A stretch of 64,000 nucleotides of DNA from Ruegeria arenilitoris (GTDB taxonomy: Bacteria; Pseudomonadota; Alphaproteobacteria; Rhodobacterales; Rhodobacteraceae), in contig NZ_WPZQ01000006.1 of the NCBI RefSeq assembly GCF_013030265.1, forward strand, positions 1 through 64,000, in the 5' to 3' direction. How positions within the stretch are numbered: the stretch's first letter is position 1; every line of letters begins with the position of its first letter. Below are positions 9,267 to 17,474 of the stretch, piece by piece. Below the pieces are notes generated by a model that made no database searches, was not told the origin of the DNA, and worked only from the letters and a program-made list of their open reading frames with translations. The position numbers were made by a program, and so were the translations under genes.

Positions 9267-9270
9267 TGAC

Positions 9271-9296
9271 AGGGGGCGGCAACGCCCCCTTTTTTC
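9271..9296 (+). terminator. pckA rho-independent terminator
   Basis: Perfect 8 bp stem AGGGGGCG / CGCCCCCT with tetraloop GCAA, followed by six T residues, 5 bp after the pckA stop. Confidence 0.92.
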
Positions 9297-9407
9297 TTGG
9301 CGATCACGACCTTCGACAGATCATCTTTTGGTTGTATTTTGCTTCATGCATATACAAATTCATTGCCCGGTGTGCTGTCATAGTTTAGTTACAAAAACCA
9401 TCGAAAG

Positions 9408-9505
9408 AAAAAAGCCCGGCGCATTTGCACCGGGCTGCAGCTGAAAGAACCTTTGGGCACCTCATGCGAACTCACTCACAATCGCGAATTGAGGCGCCTA
9501 ATCAT
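9408..9505 (-). ncRNA. Candidate small regulatory RNA, about 98 nt
   Basis: Minus strand. A near-consensus promoter is present: TTGACA (9539-9534), 16 bp spacer, TACAGT (9517-9512), giving a start near 9505. The transcript would form a 9 bp stem (9498-9490 with 9464-9456, one G-U pair) enclosing a 25 nt region that can pair further (GCGA/TCGC). A single-stranded linker follows, then a terminator hairpin (9436-9413, 7 bp plus 2 bp inside) with six U residues. No ORF explains it, and I do not recognise the family. The start site is inferred; the promoter-hairpin-terminator order is seen directly. Confidence 0.65.
9413..9436 (-). terminator. Terminator of the candidate small RNA
   Basis: On the minus strand AGCCCGG pairs with CCGGGCT around an inner GC-AAAT-GC loop, followed directly by U6 (9413-9408). 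It points away from pckA and can only serve a minus-strand transcript. Confidence 0.85.
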
Positions 9506-9511
9506 ATAGGT

Positions 9512-9539
9512 ACTGTATTCGAAGGGGGATGAGTGTCAA
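9512..9539 (-). promoter_or_regulatory. Promoter of the candidate small RNA
   Basis: Minus-strand TTGACA (9539-9534) and TACAGT (9517-9512) separated by 16 bp: a perfect -35 and a 4/6 -10. The -35 overlaps one arm of an inverted pair AGTGTCA (9532-9538) / TGACACT (9591-9597). Confidence 0.6.
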
Positions 9540-9617
9540 TATGAGACGCGCTATTTGATGCGTTTCAAACAGTCGCAGCGTTGCGGTCACTGACACTGGA
9601 TATAATAGGTTAAGGAC

Positions 9618-9908
9618 ATGACTGAGATTTCGAAACTTACTGAATTGCGCAAACTCATGCAGAGCATGGAACGTACTCTGGGTCTGGAGGAACTATCTCC
9701 GGTTGAGCGCGACATCTACTATGCGGCCGAAGAGCTCTCCAAAGACGACAAGGAAGTCCGTACTTTCGGACTGATTGAACATACTTTGGTCCAAAGCGTA
9801 TCGCGCCCGACGTTTTTCCGCGCCCTGAAATCGCTGGTTCAGAAAGGTTACCTCTCGCAAAGCGGTAACGCCAACCGGGGTCGTTACGTCGTTCATGCTC
9901 CCAGGTGA
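9618..9908 (+). CDS. Small winged-helix DNA-binding protein
   Basis: 96 residues. The N-terminal helical part (LRKLMQSMERTLGLEELSP) is followed by a MarR-like winged-helix region: SVSRPTFFRALKSLVQKGYL looks like a recognition helix, then a short basic wing (NANRGRYVVH). No ligand or enzymatic domain. Probably a transcription factor; the exact family is not recognised. A TATAAT at 9601-9606 lies only 11 bp before the ATG, implying a very short leader. It is divergent from the candidate small RNA, 112 bp away, and they may be co-regulated. Confidence 0.7.
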   Translation: MTEISKLTELRKLMQSMERTLGLEELSPVERDIYYAAEELSKDDKEVRTFGLIEHTLVQSVSRPTFFRALKSLVQKGYLSQSGNANRGRYVVHAPR

Positions 9909-9941
9909 TACGCTCAGACGGCGCGTGAATGGCTGATGTGA

Positions 9942-10484
9942 ATGCGCGCCTGGGTTTCTGATACTTTTTTTGCCTCACTGGCATATGTAGTGGCATCTTT
10001 CCTGACCTTCGAGGTCCTGATGCCACTGCAGAACGCGTTCTTTCCCGAATATCCAAGCCGGGCGAGCCTGCTGTTTTTGCCCCACGGAGTACGCGTTCTT
10101 GCCGCCTGGCTGCTTGGTTGGCGGGCGATATTCGCACTTCTACCCGGTGTCTTTATCGTATTTGCGTTTCTCGCAGGGTCAGATGTCTTCACACCCAGCC
10201 GCCTGATGGCGATAGTCATTGCGGTAACAACGGCACCTGCAGTGTTCTATCTGTGCAAATGGATGGGTTGGGATCTGTTTCCCGCCGCTCACAAGCGCCC
10301 CTGCTGGATATGCGTCATGGGTGTCGGCGTGATCACCTCGTTCCTCGTTTCCGGATTGACCAATCTTGCCTTCGGAAGCGCAACAGCCGAGTATATCGCC
10401 TACCTCATTGGTGACTTGTCAGGATTGTTCTTTTTGATGCTGGGGCTGTATTTTGCGTTTCGCTTCATGGAGCGCCGCGCCTGA
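9942..10484 (+). CDS. Hypothetical integral membrane protein
   Basis: 180 residues with about five hydrophobic segments: SLAYVVASFLTFEVL, VLAAWLLGWRAIFALLPGVF, MAIVIAVTTAPAVFYL, VGVITSFLVSGL and LSGLFFLMLGLYFAF. A charged RFMERRA tail follows. The architecture resembles an isolated MASE1-type sensor domain, but that is only an impression. It starts 34 bp after the winged-helix gene with a weak ribosome site, and converges on the TSUP permease with 4 bp between stops. Confidence 0.6.
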   Translation: MRAWVSDTFFASLAYVVASFLTFEVLMPLQNAFFPEYPSRASLLFLPHGVRVLAAWLLGWRAIFALLPGVFIVFAFLAGSDVFTPSRLMAIVIAVTTAPAVFYLCKWMGWDLFPAAHKRPCWICVMGVGVITSFLVSGLTNLAFGSATAEYIAYLIGDLSGLFFLMLGLYFAFRFMERRA

Positions 10485-10488
10485 GGCC

Positions 10489-11253
10489 TTAGCCAAAAAT
10501 GCCGCGCCGCAGAAGATTCAGCCCGGCAATCAAAAGAACCAGCAGCGTAACTTTGCGAAACGTTGTCTGATCAATCCGATCCTGCAATAGCATGCCAGCC
10601 CATAGCCCCGCCAAAGCAGGCACAATCAATGCCGCTGAAAAGGGTAAGGTTTCTGATCTGAGTATACCCGACCCCAGATGCGCAACCACCAGCGCAACCG
10701 CGCCCAGCCCGTATATGACCCCCTGAACACGCAACTGCTCTCGTTTGGGCGTATTCAACGCAGTCAGATAAGCGACGGTTGGTGGCCCCCAAACTCCAGA
10801 CATTCCACCGACAAATCCTGCAATGGCACCAATTGCAGCTTCCACTCGCGCCGATGGTTTGTCGAGCTTCAGCGCGAACCCAATCAGTTGAATGAAAGCG
10901 AAAAATGTAACGGGCACCCCAATCATCAACAGGAAAACCCGGGCGGGTACCAAACTTACGAGTTGCGCTCCCATCAACAGAAAGATCAGGCCAACACTCA
11001 GAAAAACCCGGAACTGTCGGATAGACGACAGCGCGGCAGCTGCACCCTCACGCAATGCCTGAACACCATTGGTGACCAGTGTCGGCAAGATCAGACCAGC
11101 AAGCGCAAGGTCTGGAGACAAGGTCGTACTAAGTCCTGAGATCAGGACCATTGGCATGGCGAACCCGACCATGCCCTTGACCCAGCCAGCCACAAAGGCA
11201 ACTGCAAAAGCCAGCAACAGATCTTGAGGTGTAAACAATGAAAACAGCGTCAT
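10489..11253 (-). CDS. Sulfite exporter TauE/SafE (TSUP) family permease
   Basis: 254 residues, about eight membrane helices, with the TSUP N-terminal feature FVAGWVKGMVGFAMPMVLISG and its internal repeat GFVGGMSGVWGPPTVAYLTAL. TSUP proteins move sulfite, sulfoacetate or other small organic anions; the substrate here cannot be told. ATG 11253 is preferred to a TTG 13 codons upstream, because the extra residues (RCREFSRWY) precede the first helix without family precedent, and AGGG lies just before the ATG. It is divergent from mcd. Confidence 0.88.
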   Translation of the reverse strand: MTLFSLFTPQDLLLAFAVAFVAGWVKGMVGFAMPMVLISGLSTTLSPDLALAGLILPTLVTNGVQALREGAAAALSSIRQFRVFLSVGLIFLLMGAQLVSLVPARVFLLMIGVPVTFFAFIQLIGFALKLDKPSARVEAAIGAIAGFVGGMSGVWGPPTVAYLTALNTPKREQLRVQGVIYGLGAVALVVAHLGSGILRSETLPFSAALIVPALAGLWAGMLLQDRIDQTTFRKVTLLVLLIAGLNLLRRGIFG

Positions 11254-11397
11254 ATACCCTACATACCACCGGGAAAATTCTCTGCATCGCAAAAACGTTC
11301 AGGTAATTTTTGAACTATTTATGGGCCTAATGCGTATTTTTGTTGCGCTGCATGTGCAGCATGATATGACCAGACGACCCAGAAAAGGACGTGATTC

Positions 11398-13089
11398 ATG
11401 GCCCATGACGGACAGGATACAACGAACATGACTGCATCAGCGGTGTTGCCAGATCTTCTGACTTTGACCAAAGCTGCGCTTCCGGCAGTCCAGTCCGTGT
11501 TTGACAGCGCACGCGTTTCGGTTCGCGCGATGGTAAGCAAAGACGACAAAATCTCGGGCGCGCTGGTCGAGGCCAATCAGACAGCGGCACACGGGTTGTC
11601 CTGGTTGGCCACATATCACCAATCTCTGCAGCAGATGCAGCGCTGGGCAGAGTCTCTGAATGCTGATGGAAACCTTGGCGAGATGGAGCAGTTGCTGCAC
11701 CAGATTGCTTTTGGCGAGTATTTGCACCAGATCGCCGGCGGCATCCCGATGAACCAGGGCGAGGTTGTGCGCCTGCAGGATCTGGGATTGGGATGGGACG
11801 CTCTCTCGGGCTTCCAATGTAGCGAAGTGCAAACGCTGATGGCTCAGGCCAATTCACAGGCCGCCCGAACACGTCTGGTCCAACTGATGGAAGAGCAGTC
11901 CGGCGCCACCATGTTCGGTACATCCGGTCTTGATGAAGAGCTTGAGATGATCCGCGATCAGTTCCGGCGCTATGCTCTGGAGAAAGTCGAACCAAACGCG
12001 CATGAGTGGCACCTCAAAGACGAACTGATCCCTATTGAGATCATCGAGGAACTGGCCGAGATGGGTGTCTTTGGCCTGACCATCCCCGAAGAGTTTGGTG
12101 GCTTTGGATTGTCCAAGGCTTCGATGTGCGTCGTGTCTGAAGAATTGTCGCGTGGCTATATCGGCGTTGGCTCGCTGGGGACCCGGTCCGAAATTGCGGC
12201 CGAACTGATTATTGCAGGTGGCACAGACGAACAAAAGGCGCAGTGGTTGCCCAAGATCGCCAGTGCTGAAATCCTGCCAACCGCCGTTTTCACCGAACCT
12301 AATACCGGATCTGACCTCGGCAGCCTGCGCACACGCGCGGTCAAGGATGAAAACGGTGACTACAAGATCACCGGCAACAAGACCTGGATCACGCACGCCT
12401 CGCGCACCCATGTCATGACCTTGCTGGCGCGAACCAATCCGGACACCACCGATCACCGTGGGCTTTCCATGTTCCTGGCTGAAAAGACTCCAGGCACTGA
12501 CGACAACCCGTTCCCAACCCCCGGCATGACCGGAGGTGAGATCGAGGTGCTCGGCTATCGCGGCATGAAGGAATACGAGCTGGGTTTTGATGGGTTCCAC
12601 GTAAAGGGTGAAAACCTGCTGGGCGGCGAAGAAGGCAAGGGCTTCAAGCAGCTCATGGAGACCTTTGAAAGCGCGCGCATCCAGACAGCAGCACGCGCCA
12701 TTGGCGTGGCTCAGAGCGCTCTGGATATTGCCATGCAATACGCGCAGGAGCGTAAACAGTTCGGCAAATCTCTGATCAACTTCCCGCGCGTGTCGGGCAA
12801 ACTGGCGATGATGGCGGTTGAGATCATGATCGCACGTCAGCTGACGTACTTCTCGGCCTGGGAAAAAGATAACGGCCACCGGTGTGATCTTGAGGCTGGT
12901 ATGGCCAAGCTGCTGGGCGCGCGTGTGGCTTGGGCCGCAGCTGATAACGGCCTGCAGATTCATGGCGGGAACGGCTTTGCGCTTGAATACAAGATCAGCC
13001 GTGTGCTGTGCGACGCGCGGATCCTGAACATCTTTGAAGGTGCAGCCGAAATTCAGGCACAGGTAATCGCCCGCCGCTTGCTGAGCTGA
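11398..13089 (+). CDS. mcd: (2S)-methylsuccinyl-CoA dehydrogenase
   Basis: FAD enzyme of the ethylmalonyl-CoA pathway; oxidises (2S)-methylsuccinyl-CoA to mesaconyl-CoA during acetyl-CoA assimilation. 563 residues: an N-terminal extension of about 150 residues precedes the acyl-CoA dehydrogenase core, which is the hallmark of Mcd against ordinary 380-residue dehydrogenases. Core motifs include GLTIPEEFGGFG, FTEPNTGSDL, TWITHAS, QLHGGNG-like QIHGGNGF, and FEGAAEIQ with the likely catalytic Glu. AAGGA precedes ATG 11398. It has its own terminator. The rest of the pathway is not in the window. Confidence 0.93.
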   Translation: MAHDGQDTTNMTASAVLPDLLTLTKAALPAVQSVFDSARVSVRAMVSKDDKISGALVEANQTAAHGLSWLATYHQSLQQMQRWAESLNADGNLGEMEQLLHQIAFGEYLHQIAGGIPMNQGEVVRLQDLGLGWDALSGFQCSEVQTLMAQANSQAARTRLVQLMEEQSGATMFGTSGLDEELEMIRDQFRRYALEKVEPNAHEWHLKDELIPIEIIEELAEMGVFGLTIPEEFGGFGLSKASMCVVSEELSRGYIGVGSLGTRSEIAAELIIAGGTDEQKAQWLPKIASAEILPTAVFTEPNTGSDLGSLRTRAVKDENGDYKITGNKTWITHASRTHVMTLLARTNPDTTDHRGLSMFLAEKTPGTDDNPFPTPGMTGGEIEVLGYRGMKEYELGFDGFHVKGENLLGGEEGKGFKQLMETFESARIQTAARAIGVAQSALDIAMQYAQERKQFGKSLINFPRVSGKLAMMAVEIMIARQLTYFSAWEKDNGHRCDLEAGMAKLLGARVAWAAADNGLQIHGGNGFALEYKISRVLCDARILNIFEGAAEIQAQVIARRLLS

Positions 13090-13120
13090 CACAAACAAAA
13101 ACCTCTTGTTTCCCCAACTT

Positions 13121-13146
13121 GACCCGGCCCTGTGCCGGGTCTTTTT
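13121..13146 (+). terminator. mcd terminator
   Basis: 8 bp stem GACCCGGC / GCCGGGTC with a 5 nt loop and a following T5 run, 32 bp after the mcd stop. Confidence 0.9.
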
Positions 13147-13326
13147 GTTGCGCCAGAACGCATGCTCACCCGCACCTGAGATTACAACTTTATGCGACAG
13201 CTTCAGCCCCATCTCATTTCAGCCCTGAATTGCCGATGCGATTTCTTCCCCTTTGCTTCCCCACTGATCCCGGATAGAGCAACCGACAAAGAATACAGGC
13301 TCGGGCGAGTAGTTGGCGCAACCATT

Positions 13327-13881
13327 ATGACAAAACTGATATTTGCACTTTGGGCAACTTTGGCAGCCCTTGCATTGGGTGGCTGTACAACATCACCGCC
13401 GACTGCCAGCCAGGACGATATCAACGAACTGGCGCAGGCCATTCAAAGCCTAAGTCCTGCTGTCGATTCTGCTGAGGCCCGAAAGGCCGCTTCGATTGCG
13501 TATACCTATTCACAACAACTGGCTCGGGAATGGAACATCACCGATCCGGCGATAGTACATAACGCAAAGGTCGCAAACGGCCTACGGGAACGCGGCCTGT
13601 GCAATGACTGGGCCCAAGCCATGACCACACGCCTGAGACAGGAAAACTTCCGGACGCTTGACCTGCATTGGGTTACATCACCTCCAACCGCGTTCCGGAT
13701 CATCCATCATTCGGCGGCAATCAGCGCAAAGGGGGCGTCGATGAATGACGGCATCATCCTTGATCCCTGGCGAAACAGCGGTGCGCTGTTCTGGGCACCG
13801 GTTCGCGAAGACACCAGATACAACTGGAGACCTCGCATGGAAGTTCGCGAAGAACTGCTGAGCGGTGCGATACCCTACTAA
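13327..13881 (+). CDS. Lipoprotein with possible Cys-His-Asp triad
   Basis: 184 residues from ATG 13327. The frame is open further upstream but the lipoprotein signal fixes this start: hydrophobic LIFALWATLAALAL, then lipobox LGGC with Cys20. The mature part conserves GLCNDWAQAM (Cys92), RIIHHSA (His127/128) and IILDPWRNSG (Asp146). This order and spacing resembles papain/transglutaminase-fold enzymes; function is inference only. A META-domain protein follows after 50 bp. Confidence 0.7.
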   Translation: MTKLIFALWATLAALALGGCTTSPPTASQDDINELAQAIQSLSPAVDSAEARKAASIAYTYSQQLAREWNITDPAIVHNAKVANGLRERGLCNDWAQAMTTRLRQENFRTLDLHWVTSPPTAFRIIHHSAAISAKGASMNDGIILDPWRNSGALFWAPVREDTRYNWRPRMEVREELLSGAIPY

Positions 13882-13931
13882 AATCCAATACACCGGTTCC
13901 CTCGGCACTACGGAATGGATAAGAGATCAGC

Positions 13932-14324
13932 ATGACGCGCCTAATCCTGACCCTGCCTCTTCTGGCCCTTTTCCAGTGTGATAAGGACGAAACCGTTGCA
14001 GCCTACGGTGCGGCAGACCAGACATGGGCGTTGCAGGAAATAGATGGGCAGCCTTATGCGGCCAGCGCTTTGCTGCGCTTTCCCGAAGAGGGCAAGATTG
14101 CGGGCAATGCCCCGTGCAACAGCTATACCGGTACGTTAAGTGCACCATACCCCTGGTTCGAAATCCAGAATCTAACGGCCACACGTGCGGCCTGTGCTGG
14201 ACTTGAGGCCGAAGGGTTTTATTTCGCCGCGCTCATAGCCATGACCCAGTCTGAAGTGTCAGGCGATATCCTGATCCTTCGGAACGAAGACGGCCACGAG
14301 ATGGTATTCAAAGCCGCCGAGTGA
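13932..14324 (+). CDS. META domain-containing secreted protein
   Basis: 130 residues. A short signal peptide ([14 protein letters not shown]) is followed by an HslJ-like META domain: [31 protein letters not shown] and [20 protein letters not shown] are the typical blocks. Members are small periplasmic or lipid-anchored proteins of unknown stress role. The FQC junction is not a good lipobox, so plain secretion is equally likely. The 3' end overlaps the recO 3' end by 17 bp on the opposite strand. Confidence 0.82.
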   Translation: MTRLILTLPLLALFQCDKDETVAAYGAADQTWALQEIDGQPYAASALLRFPEEGKIAGNAPCNSYTGTLSAPYPWFEIQNLTATRAACAGLEAEGFYFAALIAMTQSEVSGDILILRNEDGHEMVFKAAE

Positions 14325-15033
14325 ACTGATCCACAAATCGTGCCCGCGCATCAGGCAATGGATTGTGACCCAATGCAGGTGCAACCCGGTTCTCAAGAAA
14401 ATATCCAGTTGTTCCCAGGGCCTGGGCGATCTCATCATCAGCCCCCTGCCCTTCGCCCAGAAGACACGGTGGTAAAGGCAAGAGCCTGTCAGCCCATTCG
14501 CCTGCACCCTCAGCGCTCACTGCACGCCCTGATTTTGGCGAAACATAAATCAGACCCTCAGTCGTACCAGTCACGGCGCATCGGCTAAGATCAAGGCCAA
14601 AGCCCAATTCTTCCAGCAACGCCATTTCCCAACGCAGATAAGCCAGCGGCCAGATGTCATCCTGTCCGAGCAGATCCATGAGTTGTTCAGTTTGCTTGTA
14701 AATGGCTGGATGGGGTTCGCGTTCGGGCAGGCAAAAGGACAAAAGCGCCACGACTGCGTTCAGTCCTGCAAGCGCCAATCGCCCTGAAAACGCCGCAGCA
14801 GCGCGAGAGCGGAGAGGTTCGACCTGAAAAGTACCGATATGTTCCTCAAGCCGCGCACGCCACAAGACGTCCAGCTGCGCACCCGGCTGCAGTATTGGCG
14901 CGATCTTGCGGCTGGTGCCCCCGCGCACGACGCCTGCATGCCGGCCATGACCTTCAGTAAAGACCTCGATAATCGCTGCCGTTTCACCGTGGCGGCGAGA
15001 GGTCAGAAGTATGCCGTGATCGCGCCAGTCCAA
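14308..15033 (-). CDS. recO: DNA repair protein RecO
   Basis: Recombination mediator of the RecFOR pathway, loading RecA onto SSB-coated DNA. 241 residues, normal length. The N-terminal OB fold starts [17 protein letters not shown], with [10 protein letters not shown] and [20 protein letters not shown]; the C-terminal part keeps [17 protein letters not shown]. In alphaproteobacteria recO usually trails era; here two small plus-strand genes sit between DUF1491 and recO. Confidence 0.95.
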   Translation of the reverse strand: MDWRDHGILLTSRRHGETAAIIEVFTEGHGRHAGVVRGGTSRKIAPILQPGAQLDVLWRARLEEHIGTFQVEPLRSRAAAAFSGRLALAGLNAVVALLSFCLPEREPHPAIYKQTEQLMDLLGQDDIWPLAYLRWEMALLEELGFGLDLSRCAVTGTTEGLIYVSPKSGRAVSAEGAGEWADRLLPLPPCLLGEGQGADDEIAQALGTTGYFLENRVAPALGHNPLPDARARFVDQFTRRL

Positions 15034-15201
15034 GTTTGGGTCCGTTCAGTTATCAGATGCGCCCGCAGGAAATCTCATGCCCGTCATACGCGCAAGGCAG
15101 AAACTGGCCGAAGGTATTCATACAGTCGGACAAACGAATTGCACATAACGGGCACTTTGGCTAATGTTCACTTTATGTTCTCATCAAAGGAAATTAAAAC
15201 C

Positions 15202-15591
15202 ATGTCTCTCAACTATGTCATGATTGGCTCAAACGATGTCGCCAAGGCCCGCACCTATTACGACGCGGTCATGGCCGAAATCGGTGGCAAGGTTGTCGCT
15301 GAATACATGCCATACGCAGTCTGTTACGAGCTGCGTGGCGGCGGGCGAGTCTGGGTATCGATGCCACACGATCAGAAAACGGCGGCTCCCGGGAACGGAA
15401 ACATGGTCGGCCTGCTGTGCGAAAGCGAAGACGAGGTGCGCGAAGTCCACGCAGCGGCACTGGCCAATGGTGGCACCAACGAAGGCGACCCCGGCCCGCG
15501 CCCGCAATATGGCCCGGACTTTTTTGGAGCCTATGCCCGTGATCTGGATGGTAACAAGATGAGCTTTGTTAACTTTGGTGAAAACGGCTGA
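15202..15591 (+). CDS. VOC family (glyoxalase/bleomycin-resistance-like) protein
   Basis: 129 residues, a single VOC unit: MSLNYVMIGSNDVAKARTYY at the N-terminus and the C-terminal ARDLDGNKMSFVNF, where Asp-Leu-Asp-Gly-Asn is the usual last strand and turn. The substrate is unknown; these are often dimeric metal-binding enzymes. ATG 15202 follows an AAAGGA 12 nt upstream; the frame is open far upstream but that part is antisense to recO and not VOC-like. Confidence 0.85.
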   Translation: MSLNYVMIGSNDVAKARTYYDAVMAEIGGKVVAEYMPYAVCYELRGGGRVWVSMPHDQKTAAPGNGNMVGLLCESEDEVREVHAAALANGGTNEGDPGPRPQYGPDFFGAYARDLDGNKMSFVNFGENG

Positions 15592-15619
15592 TCGCATTCG
15601 CGGTCAGTAAAGCTAAAGG

Positions 15620-15688
15620 GGTTGGATTGGCATGATGGGCACTATCGACAAGTCGGTTGAGCCCATCTTTCGCACGCCAGCCCCAACC
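15620..15688. repeat. Long imperfect inverted repeat
   Basis: Outer arms GGTTGG (15620-15625) and CCAACC (15683-15688), inner arms GATGGGC (15634-15640) and GCCCATC (15661-15667). A TTTTGTTG follows on the plus strand, so it may act as a terminator for the VOC gene. Confidence 0.45.
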
Positions 15689-15714
15689 TGCGTTTTGTTG
15701 TAACTGCATGACAC

Positions 15715-15760
15715 TTGACGCACATGGGGTACACCCTTTAATTAACACAATAGTTAAATA
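15715..15760 (+). promoter_or_regulatory. Promoter and operator-like palindrome before the ABM-like gene
   Basis: TTGACG at 15715-15720 and TTTAAT at 15737-15742 (16 bp spacing) form a plausible promoter. TAATTAAC (15739-15746) and GTTAAATA (15753-15760) form an inverted repeat with one mismatch overlapping the -10 and start site, as a repressor site would. Confidence 0.5.
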
Positions 15761-15773
15761 AAGGTGAGATATC

Positions 15774-16079
15774 ATGCGCGGAATTACGATTACGTATAGC
15801 TACGAAGGCAATGAGAGCGCCTGGACCGACGCCACTGCAGCCTTCATATCTGCCATCAACTCTGATCCGGCGGCAGCAGGGAAATTCACCTACCAAGTGG
15901 CGGTAGCGGATGATGGAACGACCCGGTTTCATTGGGGCCGTTGGGACAGTGCAGAAACGTTAGCGCATGTGCAGGCGCAGCCATATTTCAAGGAGTTTGC
16001 TGCCAAGGTGCGGGAATTTGCAGGAGGCGCACCCCATGCGACCGGCCACGACATTTTCGCAAAAACGGGCGGTTGGTAG
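15774..16079 (+). CDS. Small dimeric alpha/beta-barrel (ABM-like) protein
   Basis: 101 residues beginning MRGITITYSYEGNESAW. Alternating strand/helix pattern with FHWGRWDSAETLAHVQAQPYFKEFAAKV, typical of antibiotic-biosynthesis-monooxygenase-like or dimeric ferredoxin-fold domains. The family is inferred from pattern only, and substrate is unknown. A palindromic operator lies immediately upstream, so expression is probably induced. The opposing DUF1491 gene ends 2 bp downstream. Confidence 0.65.
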   Translation: MRGITITYSYEGNESAWTDATAAFISAINSDPAAAGKFTYQVAVADDGTTRFHWGRWDSAETLAHVQAQPYFKEFAAKVREFAGGAPHATGHDIFAKTGGW

Positions 16080-16081
16080 GT

Positions 16082-16411
16082 TTACTCCAACCCTTCCTCC
16101 CCAAGCAAGTGGCGCCCCTGCCGATCCTCAACCTCGATCACCCAAAGATCGGGATCAAAGCTGCGCTGACGCTGTATGGCGCTGTCTACGTCCACCTCTG
16201 CCCCATTGGACAGTTCAACCCATTTGCGCTCACCGCTCATCAAGTCAAAGCTGCGTTGAAAAGCAATCGCCTGACCGTCCAACGTGTTCAGTTTGACCAG
16301 TACTGCACCGGCAGTGTCATCGCCATGGGCCACAACAAAGGCTGGGATCTCCTGAAACCGCAGCCGCGCCAGATAGGCATGGACCCAGAATTCAGCCGTC
16401 AGGCGGCTCAT
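16082..16411 (-). CDS. DUF1491 family protein
   Basis: 109 residues, MSRLTAEFWVHAYLARL... to LWVIEVEDRQGRHLL. I recognise it as DUF1491, a small alphaproteobacterial family of unknown function typically just downstream of era. It overlaps the era stop by 4 bp, so it is translationally coupled. No signal peptide or membrane helix. Confidence 0.88.
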   Translation of the reverse strand: MSRLTAEFWVHAYLARLRFQEIPAFVVAHGDDTAGAVLVKLNTLDGQAIAFQRSFDLMSGERKWVELSNGAEVDVDSAIQRQRSFDPDLWVIEVEDRQGRHLLGEEGLE

Positions 16412-17316
16412 GCGTTGCCGTCTTTGAAATCCAGACCCATTTCCGAATACCGCTCGGATTCTTCCAACCAGTTGGGTCGGACTTTAACCTGCAGGAACAG
16501 GTGGATCTTGCGGTCGAGGAACTCTTCCAACTCGGCCCGTGCCGCCTGACTGACGGCCTTGATCGTTTCGCCCCGTTTGCCCAGCACGATACCTTTGTGG
16601 CCGTCGCGCATTACGTAGATGACCTGATCGATCTTGGCAGAACCGTCTTTGCGCTCCTCCCAGTTCTCGGTTTCCACAGTCAACTGATAGGGCAGTTCCT
16701 GATGCAGGCGCAGGGTCAGTTTCTCACGCGTCATCTCAGCCGCGATCATGCGCAAAGGCAGGTCGGCAATCTGATCCTCGGGATACAGCCAAGGACCTTC
16801 GGGCAACTCGGACGCCAGCCACTTGCGCAGATCGTCGACACCATGTCCCTTTTCCGCAGAAATCATGAAGGTTTCGGCGAAGGGATAGCGCGCATTCAAT
16901 TCGCTTGTCAGCGCCAGCAGCTTCTCGGATGGGACCTTGTCGATCTTGTTGATGGCCAACGCGATGGTACGGCCCTGACCGATCTCTTCCAGACCCTCGA
17001 GGATACGTTCAACGCCTTCGGTAATGCCACGATGTGCCTCGACCATCAGCACGACGACATCCGCGTCGGCCGCCCCGCCCCACGCGGCGGCGACCATGGC
17101 GCGGTCCAGACGGCGGCGGGGTTTGAACAGGCCCGGCGTGTCCACAAATACCAACTGCGCATCACCTTCCATCGCTACACCGCGAATACGGGCGCGGGTG
17201 GTCTGCACCTTGTGCGTCACGATTGAGACCTTGGCCCCGACCATGCGGTTCAAAAGGGTGGATTTGCCTGCATTGGGCTCTCCGATCAGGGCGATAAATC
17301 CGGCGCGTGTGGTCAT
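16408..17316 (-). CDS. era: GTPase Era
   Basis: Essential GTPase that helps mature the 30S subunit by binding the 3' end of 16S rRNA. 302 residues. G1 is GEPNAGKSTLLN, G3 is DTPG, G4 is NKIDK; the C-terminal KH domain follows, with IVLGKRGETIKAV as the GxxG loop region. Normally era directly follows rnc; here a multicopper oxidase and a membrane protein separate them. Confidence 0.97.
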   Translation of the reverse strand: MTTRAGFIALIGEPNAGKSTLLNRMVGAKVSIVTHKVQTTRARIRGVAMEGDAQLVFVDTPGLFKPRRRLDRAMVAAAWGGAADADVVVLMVEAHRGITEGVERILEGLEEIGQGRTIALAINKIDKVPSEKLLALTSELNARYPFAETFMISAEKGHGVDDLRKWLASELPEGPWLYPEDQIADLPLRMIAAEMTREKLTLRLHQELPYQLTVETENWEERKDGSAKIDQVIYVMRDGHKGIVLGKRGETIKAVSQAARAELEEFLDRKIHLFLQVKVRPNWLEESERYSEMGLDFKDGNA

Positions 17317-17474
17317 GTGTCCTGCGATCCTGTTAGCAAGTGCGCATCCCTATAGCAGAAAGCCCATATGGACCAGAGGGTTTTGTCGCATTGCAGCCAT
17401 GCACCCGAGATGGCAGCATTCAACTGCACCGCGCCATTCCGAGCCAGGTGACTATCATTTCAACGAGGCAAGAC

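Noticed and set aside
11854..13212. 452-codon minus-strand ORF opposite mcd
   Set aside because: Complete overlap with a well-supported acyl-CoA dehydrogenase in the other direction; no recognisable protein features.
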